From NCBI GenBank assembly GCA_947561395.2, contig OX387182.1, forward strand, positions 39,177,949-39,241,948: a stretch of DNA of 64,000 bases. Reading direction: 5' to 3'. Position numbers and translations under genes: made by a program. Under the pieces are notes generated by a model. That model saw only the letters and a program-made list of their open reading frames with translations, was not told where the DNA came from and did not search any database. Positions 23,421 through 35,812 of this stretch are shown here, piece after piece. Position 1 is the stretch's first letter. Each line of letters begins with the position of its first letter. This DNA is from Buxus sempervirens (taxonomy: Eukaryota > Streptophyta > Magnoliopsida > Buxales > Buxaceae).

Positions 23421-25725
23421 ATGGAACAGCCAAGAGAACAGACCTCGTCAGGACAGGATCAGGCAGAGTCCAACCAGACACAAACAGTGACTGATCTACA
23501 ACAGAAGATTGACAGTATGAGGACTATTATTCAAGAGTTAATGGCAGAATTAAGAGAACTCAGGATGGCTCCCCGGGCTGCACCAGTAACCCTGCAGCAA
23601 CCGATTGCTCCACCGCAGATGGATGCTCCACCACCATACCCTGCGTACCCAGCTCCGTTGGTACCACCTCCACCTCCGCAAGCTGTGCCTCTTCCTCAGG
23701 TTATTGCACCTACCCAACTAGGGCAAGAAGAGGAAGATTGGTATAGAACACAACAGGCCCAGTTTGATGAAAAGATGGCAGCCACTAAGTCAGAGGTAGA
23801 TGCTTTGCGTGAAGAGCTGAAAAGCCTATGACCCTGTGCGGTCCCCATGGAGGCAACTTTTGAAAGCCTCTGCTTCTTTTCCGATGTTCAACTTCCACCA
23901 AAATTCAAGTGCCCTGACTTGCATCAGTTTGATGGTACCGGGTGCCCGTTAAACCACCTAAGGTCATACTCTGGGGATATGTGTCAATATGCCAAAGATG
24001 AAAAAATTATGATACAGTTCTTTCAGAGGTCGCTGACAGGAGCAGGACACAATTGGTTTTTGGGTTTGGATAAGACTAAGATCAAGAGTTGGAATGATTT
24101 AGTTGCCAAGTTCATTTAGCAGTACCGTTTGAACAGTCAGATTGTGCAAACTAGGGCTGAACTGCAAAGGTTGACAAAGAAGAATCAGGAATCTGTACGA
24201 GAATATGCCAAGAGATGGAAAGAATTGGCAACCCTAGTCCAACCCCCACTACTTGAACAGGAGATGAGCTCCTTGTTCATTGCATCACTTGGACAGCCAT
24301 TCTTCTCCCTGCTACTGGGGCAGAGTACTTCTAACTTCAATGACTTGATTCTGACGGCAGATAGAATTGAAGATGCAGTCAGGGCTGGAAAGATAGATGG
24401 CAGTGGCCAGGGCCCTACACAGAGAAGGGTAGCAACAGGACAGAGCGGTAGAAACCAGGGGCAAGAGCCTAGGTGGCAGGAAACTCAGGCAGTTAATTAT
24501 GTACAGCCAGCACAGCCCTATCACATTGCCCAGAGGAACGAAAGTCAGGGGCAGCCTTTGAGAAGAACCAGAGAAGAGGCAGAGGCAAGGATGAAGAGGG
24601 TGTTTACCCTGCTGCCTTATGCACCTGCAGAACTATTGGCTACATTGCTGAAGAAGGGGTATCTTCAAATCAAGCCTCCCAACCTCAGAATGATTAACTC
24701 ACGAAATTATAATGCAGCAGAGAGATGCGAGTATCATTCTGGAGCTCCCAGGCATTCAACAAACCGATGCTGGGATTTGAGGCATGACATACAGGATCTG
24801 ATAGACAGTAAGAAGATCTCTGTAGATCCCCCAGCACCAGCAGCACCTACTCCTCCTATTGGTACAGCCACTAACCCCCTCCCAGACCATAATAAAGCTT
24901 CTGGCAGCGGAATAGTACATCAGATCACCAGTGATCAAGGCAGTAAACTACAGGTTGACCCATCCTTATTGATCGGGCGACCGGGGCAAGTCGTCAAGAT
25001 TCATCTCCAAGAAAGGGCAATCTATCAACAGATACATGTCATTAATGAAGAGGAGAATGAAGAAACCTTCATGGGGTTCCCTCTGGTGCATTTCAACTTT
25101 CCCGAACCAGAGCCTTTCTATCCTCCACCTGCCCCAAACTCACCCCCACTGAACATCTTCGACATAATGAACCCATTCAATGAGCCTGTGGACTTCCTAC
25201 TGGAACCACCCACCCTCAACTTACACCACCTTCACCTTGACCCAACCTACTCCGCTGTACCTCCACCTTACCAATTCGTACCCATGTACCATGATTCTAC
25301 CATCACTTCCACTGAAAGAGAAGTCGATCGGATCACCCGTTTTGGTCGATACATAAACTCTAACCCTCCACCTACACCAGAGGGAGAGATTAGTGAAGAA
25401 AGAACAAGGAAAGAAAAAGGGAAGGATGTGGCCGCCGAAATGCCACAGACCCATAAGAAGAAAGGGAAGGCCCCAGAAGAAGAGATTGAAAAACTCCATT
25501 ATGGTGCCTTCACTCCGGAGTATGATCTAGTGCAGCAGTTGAATAAGACACCAGCCCAGATATCCATTATGCGTCTCTTATTGGATTCAGACAAACATAA
25601 GGACGTACTTATGAAAATACTGGGTGATACTCATGTGCCTGACGACATCAGCCCTGAGCAGCTGGAGATAGTAATGTCTATAATTGCTACACCAGAAGCA
25701 ATCTCCTTTTCCTCAGCAGACTTGC
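23421..25725 (+). pseudogene. gag of element 1, broken
   Basis: Starts MEQPREQTSSGQDQ at 23421. The capsid-like core reads CPDLHQFDGTG, MIQFFQRSLTGAG, VREYAKRWKELA, FIASLGQPFFSLLLG and DRIEDAVRAGKI, the standard Tat gag pattern. A CxxH...H...C knuckle-like motif (CEYHSGAPRHSTNRC) is near 24726-24770. Gag would form the particle that packages the RNA. It is interrupted by TGA at 23829-23831 and TAG at 24117-24119, both in frame. A one-base loss near 25725 throws the end out of the protease frame; homologous text resumes one frame over. Confidence 0.9.
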
Positions 25726-27478
25726 CCCTGAAGGTCATAATCACACAGAGCCTCTGTTTATCACTATAAGATGTTCCGACTTAATAGTGAGACGGGTCAT
25801 GATAGATAACGGGTCAGCTCTGAATATTTGCCCAGTCAGGACCTTCCACAGTCTACATCTAAACGCTGATTTGATCAAACCTAGCTCCAACAATGTCCGC
25901 GGGTTTGACAATGCCAAGAAGGATTCCCTTGGGGAAGTTACTCTGGAAGTTACAATTGCTGAAAGGACCTTCCTCATCACCTTTGAGCTAATGGACATCA
26001 ATGCCTCCTTTAATTTGCTGATCGGAAGACCTTGGCTACATCAAGCAGGGGCAGTCCCGTCCACCTTACATCGAATGATCCGATTCATCTCGGGAAATCA
26101 ATTGATCACAGTGCATGCAAAAAATCACAGGGAATTTGAACAAGGAGGGGTACCTGTGGTTGATTATGAGCTGCCTACTTCCCTGAACTTCCAAACCATT
26201 GAAATGGTGCAAGTAAACCGCATTTCTACTCCTCTGCAATCAGACTTGTCCCGCAGAAGGAAAAGGAAAAGCATGTTCGGTGCTGCTGAATGCGCTGACT
26301 GGGGCCTCCGAGTAGGAGATGGTTTGGGCAAATACAAGCAAGGCATCAAGTCTACAATCCAGCCATGTGACAAATCTGTGGGTTTTGGATTGGGGTTTGT
26401 TCCTGAACCTGAAGACTATGCCAGGCTATTTGGCAGGAAAGCTGAACGAAAGAAGGCACGAGCAGAAGGAAGGGACCCACATTGGCCCATCTGTGTACAT
26501 GGCCAATTATACCATCACTTTACCAATATGGAGAGGGAAGCTGCACAGGCCATTCAGAACATAGTCCCCCAGGGGTGGGGCGATGAGTTCAATGATCCAA
26601 TTGAGCCAGCGGGAGCTAATTATCTGCAAGGGTTATGGGACGAACCTCCCTTACCCCAGGAAACAGTTACAGAAGAGAACTCAGAGGCTCTCAGTGGGTT
26701 GATGGAAGAACTGTCTACTCTATTCTCTTGGCAATCAGTTGACACCGAAAAGCCAGCTATCCCAGAAGAAGCGTTTGCCTACCCATCAAATGATGTCGAG
26801 GCACCACCAACTGAGGCTGAAGAAGAAGAGCCAGCTCAGTACATCTACATGATGGAAAGCCAAGACAGTTCAGGAGAACCCACTCCAAGGCAAAGGTCCC
26901 CCCCACCTCCCATCTGCATTATACACCCAAGTACCAAGGATGGTTTGGGTCAGATGTTCCAGAATATGCCCCAAGTACTGGGACTGCTTACTGAGCTGGC
27001 TTATCATGAAACTTATGGTAACTGGGCTCTTGACGAACATTCTTCCAGCAGAAAGGAGGAATCATCAGTAAAATCTGTAACCAAGGCATTGCCTAAGGTG
27101 GAACCACCCAATGAAGTCACCATTCGGGTACCAGGGACTATCATCCGCCATGGGGTATGGATCAGTGTATCCTCAGAAGATTCAAGTCAGAATCAACCAA
27201 AGAAGGGCACAGTTGATGACCCCATCTGCATCTCCTCTGACAGCAGCATCAGCATGATACAGACTGGGAAGGTGAATGTGGTGAGCGCTGTAACCAAGGA
27301 CAAGCACGCATTGCGGAACTGGAGTTCGACGCCACTTGCCACTCGCAAAGCCGAACTACCACAGGGAGTTTCTTCCACTTCTGAAATTCCCCCTATAGAT
27401 ATTGCTGCACTTTTTAATAAATGTGTGAAGTCTTTTGATTATTTTTCTGCTTCTGTGAATAATTCTGCAAATAATTAA
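25726..27478 (+). pseudogene. Protease, G-patch-like segment and acidic linker (element 1)
   Basis: The active site is IDNGSALN with Asp at 25805-25807 (D-N-G, as usual in Tat elements), followed by FNLLIGRPWLHQAG. A G-patch-like segment (WGLRVGDGLGKYKQGI) is near 26300-26345. Then comes a long acidic, proline-rich linker without known domains. The protease matures the Gag-Pol chain. The frame ends in TAA at 27476-27478, yet the same frame continues open into RT, so this stop is a nonsense change or a readthrough point, not a frame boundary. Confidence 0.85.
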
Positions 27479-28706
27479 ACCAAAAATCGCAACCTTAATA
27501 TCAATCTCGACGCACACCCGAAAAATTCGGAGCACGAGATAGATAATCAGGCTGCCAAAATCAAACAAAAAGGTCAAAAAGAAATCCATAGTGTCGAACA
27601 GGAATTAGGTAACAACACTTGCTCATCACAACCCAATGATTCAGAAATTATCCCCAGTAATCCTTTTGAACTTGAGGATAATGATGAATCATGGGAGACC
27701 CCACCTGAAATCCAATTTGCCTTGGACAGACATGAAAAAGGTCTCCAGGCTAATATTGAGGAAACTGAACCTATCAACATAGGTGACACAGCATATCCAA
27801 GGATTCTTCAAGTTGGTAAAAAGCTGACATTATTACAGAAAACACAGATAACTGATTTTCTGAAAACCTACACTGATGTGTTTGCATGGTCATATGAGGA
27901 TATGCCTGGGTTAGACACGGATTTAGTTATGCATTGGTTACCTATAAAGTCTGAGGCCACACCAGTGAAGCAAAAACTCAGACGCATGAAACCAGAATGG
28001 GCCCTAAAGATCAAGGAAGAAGTTGCCAAGCAGTTAAAAGCTGGGTTTTTGAAAGTTACCGATTACCCAGAGTGGTTAGCAAACATTGTGCCAGTCCCCA
28101 AGAAAGATGGAAGGGTCAGGATGTGTGTTGATTACAGGGATCTGAACAAAGCAAGCCCAAAGGATGACTTCCCATTGCCTCACATTGATATACTGGTTGA
28201 CAATACTGCAACTCATTCCATGTTCTCCTTTATGGATGGATTCTCCGGGTACAATCAGATAAGGATGGCACCTGAAGACATGGAAAAGACGTCCTTTATC
28301 ACACATTGGGGCACATACTGCTACAAAGTAATGCCATTTGGGTTGAAGAATGCAGGCGCCACATACCAGCGGGCAATGACTTTGTTATTCCACGACTTGA
28401 TGCACAAAGAAATGGAAGTATATGTGGATGATATGATTGCAAAGTCAAAAGAAGATGAAAGTCATTTGGTGAACCTTGGAAAGGTGTTTAACAGGCTAAG
28501 GGAATGCAAGCTCAGATTGAACCCGAATAAGTGTGTATTCGGAGTTACTTCAGGAAAGCTACTCGGATTCATCGTTGGATAACGAAGAATTGAGGTTGAC
28601 CCTGTCAAAGTGAAGGCAATTCTGGAAATGCCTCCCCCCATCCACAGAAAAAGAAGTAAGAGGTTTCCTTGGCAGATTACAGTACATCAGTAGGTTCATA
28701 GCACAG
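27479..28706 (+). pseudogene. Reverse transcriptase of element 1
   Basis: In phase with the protease. Motifs in order: PVPKKDGRVRMCVDYRDLNK, FMDGFSGYNQIRMAPED, VMPFGLKNAGATYQRAM and the catalytic YVDD at 28421-28432, intact. The frame breaks at TAA 28580-28582 (FIVG then stop) and by one extra C in the run near 28631-28636; homologous text (ISRFIAQMTPVCEP) resumes in the next frame. RT copies the element RNA to DNA. Confidence 0.9.
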
Positions 28707-29199
28707 ATGACTCCCGTGTGCGAGCCAATATTTAAATTGCTAAAGAAGGATAACCCAGTGATCTGGAATGAGGATTGCCAAGAAGCGTTTGATAAAATCA
28801 AGGCATATTTGATGAGTCCGCCAACTTTGGTTCCCCCTGTACCAGGACGACCGCTAATCATGTACTTATCAGTCACAGAAACGGCTGCTGGATGTGTCCT
28901 AAAACAACATGATGATACAGGAAGAAAGGAGCAAGCAATTTATTATCTGAGCAAGAAGTTTACCAGTTATGAAGTAAGATACACATTGCTTGAGATGACC
29001 TGTGGCGCATTGGTATGGGCAGCTCAGAAGCTCCGACATTATCTGCTCAGTCATACCGTTCTTTTGATCTCAGATACGGATCCCCTGAAGTACATTTTTT
29101 GAAAAGCCAATCTCCACTGGAAGGATAGCCAAGTGGCAGGTTATCTTATCTCAGTATGACATTGTCTACACCACGAGAAAGGCAATAAAGGGACAAGCA
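28707..29199 (+). pseudogene. RNase H of element 1
   Basis: The open frame 28707-29102 reads PVPGRPLIMYLSVTETAAG, CVLKQHDDTGRKEQAIYYLS, YTLLEMTCGALVWA and LRHYLLSHTV. An extra T in the run at 29094-29099 ends it; homologous text continues in the next frame to the archaeal-type RNase H. This is the normal Ty3/gypsy RNase H. Confidence 0.85.
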
Positions 29200-31038
29200 G
29201 TGGCAGATCACCTGGCAGAACACCCTGTGCCCGATTATCAACCACTTCTCACCGGGTTGCCGGATGATGAAATTATGTATGTCCAATCAGTAGAAAAGGA
29301 AACCGGATGGCAAATGTTCTTCGATGGGGCCGTCAACATCAATGGGAAAGGGATTGGAGCAGTAATCATTTCCCCAGAGGGAGTCCATCATCCAATAGCA
29401 GCAAAACTCTTGTTCGATTGCACTAACAACATGGCAGAATATGAAGCATGTGTGTTAGGCTTACGAGCCGCAATCGAAATGAATATACAAGAGTTGAAAG
29501 TTTATGGTGATTCCTGTCTAATCATCTACCAAGTAATGGGGGATTGGCGGACTAAGGATCCAAAGTTGGTGCCATATCAGGAACTGATTAAGGAATTGGA
29601 AGGACAGTTCAAAAGCGTGACATTTGATTATATGCCACGAGACAGGAATCAGTTTGCAGACGCCCTGGCAACACTGGCATCTATGGCAACCATCACTGGA
29701 GATACTTGTGTACAACCATTGGAGATAGAAGTGCGGCGTTCTCCTATCTACTGTTTTAATGTAAAAAAGAACACACCACAAGGGGAACCCTGGTATACAG
29801 ACATAATGAGGTACCTGAGAGACAGGATTTTGCCAGAAAGTGCCACAGCATCTGAGAGGCGCACGATTCAGAAACTAGCAGGACAATTCTTCCTCAGTGG
29901 AGACAAGCTATACAAGAAGTCCTATAATGATTCACTGCTGCTATGTGTAACAGAAGAAAAGGCACAACAGTTGGTTGATGAAGTCCACGGGGGACAATGT
30001 GGTGCACATATGAGCGGGCATATGCTAGCAAGGAAAATCTTGAAAATGGGTTATTATTGGTTAACTATGGAACATGATTGCCATATCCATGTAAGGAAAT
30101 GCCAGTTATGCCAAGTTTATGCTTACAACATTCATGCACCGCCCAACACCTTGTACTCAATGACTTCTCCTTGGCCCTTCGCCATCTGGGGAATTGATAT
30201 GATTGGAGAGATCCATCCAAAGGCATCAAATGGGCATCGATTTATCTTGGTTGCAATAGACTATTTTACCAAGTGGGTAGAGGCTGTGTCCTTTGCAGAT
30301 GTCAAAGGGTTCCATGTACTGAAATTCATCAGAAATAATATTGTCTGTCGCTATGGTGTGCCTGAAGCACTTATTATAGACAATGCCAAGAATTTGAATA
30401 ACAAGGACATGGACAAAATGTGTGAAGATTTGAATATCAGACATCTAAATTCTACGGCATATCGGCCCAAGATGAATGGAGCAATAGAGGCTGCCAACAA
30501 AAATCTGAAGAAGATATTGGAAAAGATGGTAGTCACCTACAGAGACTGGCATGAGAAGCTGCCATATGCTTTGCATGCATACCGAACCTCAATCAGGGTC
30601 TCAATCGGAGCAACTCTTTTCTCTCTTGTATATAGAATGGAGGCAGTCCTTCCCGTGGAAGTACAGATCCCTTCACTCAGAATCCTGAAGGAAGCAGAGG
30701 TTGATGACATTGAATGGGAAAAATCAAGGTTTGACAAGTTGCAGTTGCTTGACGAGAAAAGAATTGAGGCTTTATGCCACGGGCAACTCTATCAGCAGAG
30801 AGCAGCTCGGACCTATAATAAGAAAATAATACCACGACACTTCAAGGTGGGCAACATTGTTATGAAAAAGATATTCCCCCACCAAGAAGACAATAGAGGG
30901 AAATTCAAGCCAAACTATGAAGGACCATTCATAGTACACAAAGTTCTGTCCAGAGGAGCACTAATCCTACAAGAGATGGATGGAACTATCTTTCCTGAGC
31001 CAATAAATGCAGACGCAGTCAAACTGTATTATCCTTGA
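29200..31038 (+). CDS. Archaeal-type RNase H plus integrase (element 1)
   Basis: Open for 612 residues, the best preserved pol segment. The first ~165 residues are the second RNase H: Asp42 (FFDGAV), Glu80 (MAEYEA), Asp104 (VYGDS) and Asp154 (QFADAL) give the DEDD set. Integrase follows: HHCC finger (His263, His270, Cys301, Cys304), then the DD35E triad Asp333 (WGIDMIG), Asp394 (IIDNAKN) and Glu430 (GAIEAANKN) with correct spacing, and a C-terminal region (FKVGNIVMKKIFP). No chromodomain, as expected for Tat. In the intact element this is the C-terminal part of the Pol polyprotein, so it has no start codon of its own. The stop at 31036-31038 is the natural one. Confidence 0.9.
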   Translation: MADHLAEHPVPDYQPLLTGLPDDEIMYVQSVEKETGWQMFFDGAVNINGKGIGAVIISPEGVHHPIAAKLLFDCTNNMAEYEACVLGLRAAIEMNIQELKVYGDSCLIIYQVMGDWRTKDPKLVPYQELIKELEGQFKSVTFDYMPRDRNQFADALATLASMATITGDTCVQPLEIEVRRSPIYCFNVKKNTPQGEPWYTDIMRYLRDRILPESATASERRTIQKLAGQFFLSGDKLYKKSYNDSLLLCVTEEKAQQLVDEVHGGQCGAHMSGHMLARKILKMGYYWLTMEHDCHIHVRKCQLCQVYAYNIHAPPNTLYSMTSPWPFAIWGIDMIGEIHPKASNGHRFILVAIDYFTKWVEAVSFADVKGFHVLKFIRNNIVCRYGVPEALIIDNAKNLNNKDMDKMCEDLNIRHLNSTAYRPKMNGAIEAANKNLKKILEKMVVTYRDWHEKLPYALHAYRTSIRVSIGATLFSLVYRMEAVLPVEVQIPSLRILKEAEVDDIEWEKSRFDKLQLLDEKRIEALCHGQLYQQRAARTYNKKIIPRHFKVGNIVMKKIFPHQEDNRGKFKPNYEGPFIVHKVLSRGALILQEMDGTIFPEPINADAVKLYYP

Positions 31039-32837
31039 GATCGTTCCAATTGGGAAATGAAGAGAGGCCATCCTTCACTCTCCCTCAAGCCTGTAAATCC
31101 TCCCAAAAACCCAAAAAATTCTCCCCTAGTTAAACACTTTTGAGCCTGAAAATTTCTTTTCAATCCTAGTACAGGTGTTCCTCCACACCAAAAAGGGCAT
31201 TCCTGGCCCCCAAAAAAAAAAAGCAATTGCGAAGAAAATCAAGAAAAAGGAAAGAAAAGAATTGTGGAAAACAAGATCAATGTGAGTTCCATACCAAAGA
31301 AGTAAGCCAGGATGTAAGCCCCAACAATAAAAGGAGCACTATGCAAACCCATAAAGTTACAACCTTCTTGAGCCACTTGTCTTTCTTCCAAAACCCCAGC
31401 CTAGCCTACATTTCGTCCTACCTTGAAGACCTTTCGGATCCCAAAAAGAATGATCTTGAGCAAGACAGTCAAATTTGCGTTTTCGGGTAATGACGGAATT
31501 GAATTCTCCCTAAAAGGACCAGACATAGTGAAAACACAAAAAGGGCACTATGAGCAAAAAGGGTCAGTTGTGGTCTCAAAAAAAAAAAAAAGGGGCTGGT
31601 CATGCCTTGATTAGAAAGGGAAATGCAGCGAAAACAGAAATAGGTTGGACAGTGCACTGAATAGGGACAACCAAGTGATTTGAAGGGCCCAGGTTGGCAG
31701 ACTGTGTTTGGGTCAAAGCTTCATAATGGCCTATGATGACAAGGCTAAAAATACCAAGCACTCTAATCTGTGTCTGGCTTAAGGATTGAATTTTGTGATA
31801 ATTGCAGGCACAAACACACACTACCACATCTGTGTTTTTCCGTAATTATTCTGCTTAACTACTCTTGAGATTTCCCCAACTGTGCTAATAACCCGTGAAG
31901 AAGGGTTCATTGCCTTAATCAATAGCCATTTTTGATTGTGATGAATCAAAGGCTTAGAATGAACCAACCCTGCATATCCCCAATGGAGCAGAACAAGCAC
32001 TGACATTGTGTTCCTTGTTCAGGTTCAAAGAAAGATGCAGAAATAAACATGAGGAGGATACTTTGATCCTTAATTCCCCAGTAGAGGCTTCTTCCCTTTC
32101 ATTCCCAGCGGAGCTCAGAAGAAAGAAGATCGTTGAGATCCTCAGACCTTCCAACAAAACTTCAAGAGCAAAAAGAGACATCACAATAATCCCCAGAGAG
32201 TCATCTAGATAGATCATACTCCTACCAGATCCCCAGTGGAGTAACTCTTGAATGGAAAAGAAGCTCTAATGCCTCGACAAAAGAAAAAACCTGGCAAGGA
32301 GAAGCAACAAAGAAGAGCAATAATGGGCCAATTCGCCCCTTCTTGTAAATTTTGAGTCTCACTTTTGTAAATAGTATAGGCTAGAGTAGATGTGTGGTCT
32401 CCGAGATGATGGACAGCAGCGTAAAAGCTTCCTCCCGTCCTCCCCCTGCACTCCCAAACCCATACCTTGGCCTATTTCAAAAAAAAAAAAAAAAAAAAAC
32501 TTAAAGAATCAAGATTAAAGTCACTAAAAGCTTTAACAGAACAAACAAAAAAGAGAAGAACATTGTTAAGTGCCTTACATCAACGCCGAAACAGGCTGAT
32601 GAGCTCAGATTTAATCCTATCTTTCTTTTCAAAAGACAAAGAACTAAGGAACAGCCCTATTCAAACCCGAGAGAGGGTATAGGGATTCCAAAATCAGGAA
32701 GTGATACCAGACATCTGACACTTCCCTTTCATTAAAAACAATTCAGTGATTGAGCTCGTCGACCAAGTCGACAGAAATGCAAGGTGCAAAAATAAGGTTC
32801 TTTTTCTTTTTTGCCGTTCATCCCCTAAGGTGACTCC
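31039..32837 (+). other. 3' untranslated region of element 1
   Basis: No convincing gene. Several A-runs (31209, 31578, 32480). The first ~450 bases align by eye with 54462-54900 of element 2 (ggaaatga...gaggccat just after the stop; atttcgtcct; gatgacgga or aatgacgga), so it is conserved element sequence. Unlike element 2 there is no antisense gene. Confidence 0.6.
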
Positions 32838-32853
32838 AGAAAAGAGGGGTAGC
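32838..32853 (+). other. Polypurine tract of element 1
   Basis: AGAAAAGAGGGGTAGC lies directly before the 3' LTR start; it primes plus-strand DNA. Confidence 0.85.
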
Positions 32854-35264
32854 TGTTAGCACCTGATTTTTGCACCCCCAAAATAAAGAAAAATGAAAAG
32901 TCAAAAGTCAAACCCTGAGGGGGTCAAAAATTGACTTTTTGATTCAAGTAAATTTGGCCATCAAACTTCATCTCATTGAAAAGAGCATTTCGACACGATT
33001 CCAACGCAACTAAATTTGCTGGAATCGGAGTCCAGATGAGAAAGATATGAGCTGGTCAAACTTTTGGGGAGCAAAAAGTTGACTTTTTGCTCGACCCCAA
33101 TTCAGCTGCCAAACTTGACCCCAGTGGACAGGTGGTTTCGAGCCGGTTCCAACGACACTAAGTTTGCTGAAATCGGACACCGGATGAAGAAGTTATGAGC
33201 AGTTGAAGTTTCAGAAAAACTACCCATGTGGCAAAAAAGGCAGTAAAAATGGAATAAACCAATAAAATAAATAAGATAAATGTGTTTAATAATACTTTAA
33301 TAAAGAGAATCTCGCTTTTTAATAAAATAATCGGAAAAATCGAATAAGAATCTTGCAAAAAACCAAATTGAATAAAGGTTTGAAATCCAAACATTTTAAA
33401 AACGTGCTGGACCGTATTTCAATTACGGGCAGGGCATGCCCGTATTTAAAGTACGGGCAAGCTTCTGGAAGAAGACACGCGTCGTTGTACGGCGGGACAC
33501 GCGTCCCGTACGGCCGATTCGCGAGATTTGTAAATGTGCGTTTTTCGCCCGTATTTGAATTACGGGCAAGGCACGCCCGTACTTCAAATACGGGCACGCC
33601 CCTTTTTGCCTATAAATAGAAAGGCCTCCCCCCTCATTTGAACAAGCCCTTCTACTTGGTCGACCCCCTCCTCCTCCTAGCACCTTCCACAGCCAACCTC
33701 TGCCCAATTGCTGCCCCTCCAAAACCTAAACTTTTTTATATACCCAAATTACCCCTATGCTCTAAAACTACTCCAAAATCATGCCCAAGAATCGCATTTA
33801 CCATCCATTGATCAAAGCCATTTAACCCAGCCTAACCAAGCCCTTCCCAATTCATCCCAGCAAACCTTGGAGAATGCGGAATCGCTGCCGAATTTGCCGG
33901 AGGAATCACCATTATTGAGTAATCATATTGTGAGTGTATTCCCTTTCCTAATATGATTATCATTTCCAATGTCTTTTCAAGTTTCTTTTGGATATTTTGG
34001 TTTTAATGTTACTAATCAATTTGCTGTTTTCTAAGTCATGAAAAGTTAAAATAGAGGAGGAAGTTATATAAAAATAAAAGAAAGAGTAGTGGGAAGAGAA
34101 AGGCTTAAAAGGACCCTTGAATAAACTAACCAATGCCTTTTTTATGCCTTGATGAAGAAGAGGTTTAAGGCCACCTTCTGATGCTTGAGCCACCCCTGTA
34201 AATACCCCCTACTCCCTCCTGAAAATTGGCCATGGGCAACTAATGAAGAGCTGGTTTTCCAGCAAAGGAATCAAAGAAGGAAGAAATGGCCATTTAGGCC
34301 GAATGGGGAATATGAAGCATTTCAAATGACCTGAGATCGTCACTGAAGTCACCAGAATACCTGAGAAGGCCACGGACTACATCCCAAGCAGAATCGACAG
34401 CAAAAATGAAAAATAAGCTGTGCCCGTAAACTCAGAGCGGTCCGGTTGGGACCGTGTTTACTTCACGGACAAGCCCAACCGGAGTTTATCCACGGGCAAG
34501 GGTGGACCGTATAACAAATACGGGCAGATATAAATATAATTAAAAAACATAATTTTCCGGCCTGATTGAACCTGATTCGACCTGAACCGGCCTGAACCAG
34601 TCCTTTAAGTATTTTGGGCTATCTTTAGCCCACTTTTGGACTGTGGGCCCAGATGGGCCCACCAAGACCACCCTGGGTCCACTTGTGGGGGTCCACCTTA
34701 GACTGGCCAATACCAGGCCTGTTTTCAATAAACAAGCCCAGACCCCTTGACCCTTGGCTCGTGGGCCAAATATAAGCCCACTAAGCCCGTTGTATGTGTA
34801 AATAGTTTAAGTAAATAACCAAATGGGTTACCCAATAACCCAACTGGGCCTAAAGCCCAACCATGGCAGCCCACGGGTCTTCCAATGGGACCTGGGTCCG
34901 ACCCACTTCATTTAAATAAATAAAAAGATAAAATTAAATAAAAAGGGACCCATACCTTCAGAGGGCCCCACCAGACCCAATAAACAGCATGCTGGTCTAG
35001 TAAGGGTGAAACTGACTCAAAAACCAGGGAGACCCGAGGGACCCGTCAGACCGACGGGGTGGACCGGGGTGTCTTTAGGACTTCCCCGAACCGTAACCGA
35101 GGACTTAGCTAGATTTCTAATAAGCCGCAGACCAGACTTAGACCCGGTTAGGGCAAAACCGTGTCTGCCTGCACTCTCAGGCAGTGGCGACTCCGAATGT
35201 CCCAAGGCACGCACTGAAGGTGCGCCCGGTGTGCGATCTAGGATCCAGGTTTTAGGTGCGCACA
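32854..35264 (+). repeat. 3' LTR of element 1 (2411 bp)
   Basis: Near-identical partner of 16752-19149. TATAAATA at 33611-33618 follows the palindrome cluster 33411-33602; the second cluster is at 34420-34527. It is followed by atcgg, the second copy of the target duplication, and then by chromovirus sequence. Confidence 0.95.
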
Positions 35265-35812
35265 ATCGGTGCACCCCAAGGCGATGCACTGTGCCTAATA
35301 AACCCCTTAGCCAATAAATCATCAATTTGGACCTTCAACTCATCATACTCTGGTCTAGACATCTTGTACGGTTGTCTGGAAACTGGATGTGTGCCAGGCA
35401 TAAGTTGGATCTTGAATTCCAACTCCCTCTGGGGTGGCAACCCAGGTAAATCATCTAGAAAAACATCCGCAAACTCACGGACTACTAGCACCTCCTCAAT
35501 ACTCAAATCCTTGCCCTTTGCTGGTTCCACTTCAACTGAAACGACCAAACTAATACGGGTATTCAACCCTTGACTCATAAAGCACTGGATCGGACTATCT
35601 GGTTTATTGACTGTGATTGACTTGTTATGACAGTCAATAATCACATGGTGTTTTGACAACCAGTCCATACCCAAGATCACGTCATATCCACCAAAATTCA
35701 GACTAATCAAGTCTCCAGGCAACTTCATCTTGCCTAATCTAATCATATAGTCCCTATAGACTATCTCCACCTCACTAGTCTCACCCAACGGTGTATAAAT
35801 AGACAATAACAT
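35265..35812 (-). pseudogene. Chromovirus protease edge and N-terminal reverse transcriptase (other half)
   Basis: On the minus strand this reads YDVILGMDWLSKHHVIIDC (end of protease and linker), FADVFLDDLPGLPPQRELEF, PVSRQPYKMSRPEYDELK and ends KGFIRHSASPWGAPIV at the element 1 junction. The next expected residues are at 16751 and below, so the two pieces are one RT split by the insertion. The protease Asp motif and gag are missing: the homology stops at about 35812, which makes this a 5'-truncated element. Confidence 0.9.

Larger units (their letters stand above)
16752..35264 (+). mobile_element. Element 1: 18.5-kb Tat/Ogre-type LTR retrotransposon with sense ORF1
   Basis: The boundaries are exact: TGTTAGCACC...GTGCGCACA with the 5-bp target duplication atcgg at 16747-16751 and 35265-35269. 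The order is LTR, PBS, long leader with ORF1 and tandem repeats, gag, protease, G-patch-like segment, RT, RNase H, archaeal-type RNase H, integrase, 3' untranslated region, polypurine tract, LTR. The second RNase H and the large size define the Tat lineage. ORF1 before gag is the Ogre trait. The classical Ogre intron between protease and RT is not needed here because the frame is the same on both sides of a single TAA. Near-identical LTRs mean this is the youngest large insertion seen in the window. Confidence 0.95.

Noticed and set aside
27479-27721. Ogre-type intron between protease and RT in element 1
   Set aside because: The stretch is open in the same frame on both sides of one TAA, so no intron is needed.
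31227-32682. Several small frames after pol in element 1
   Set aside because: Short, overlapping on both strands, A-rich; the region aligns with non-coding sequence of element 2.
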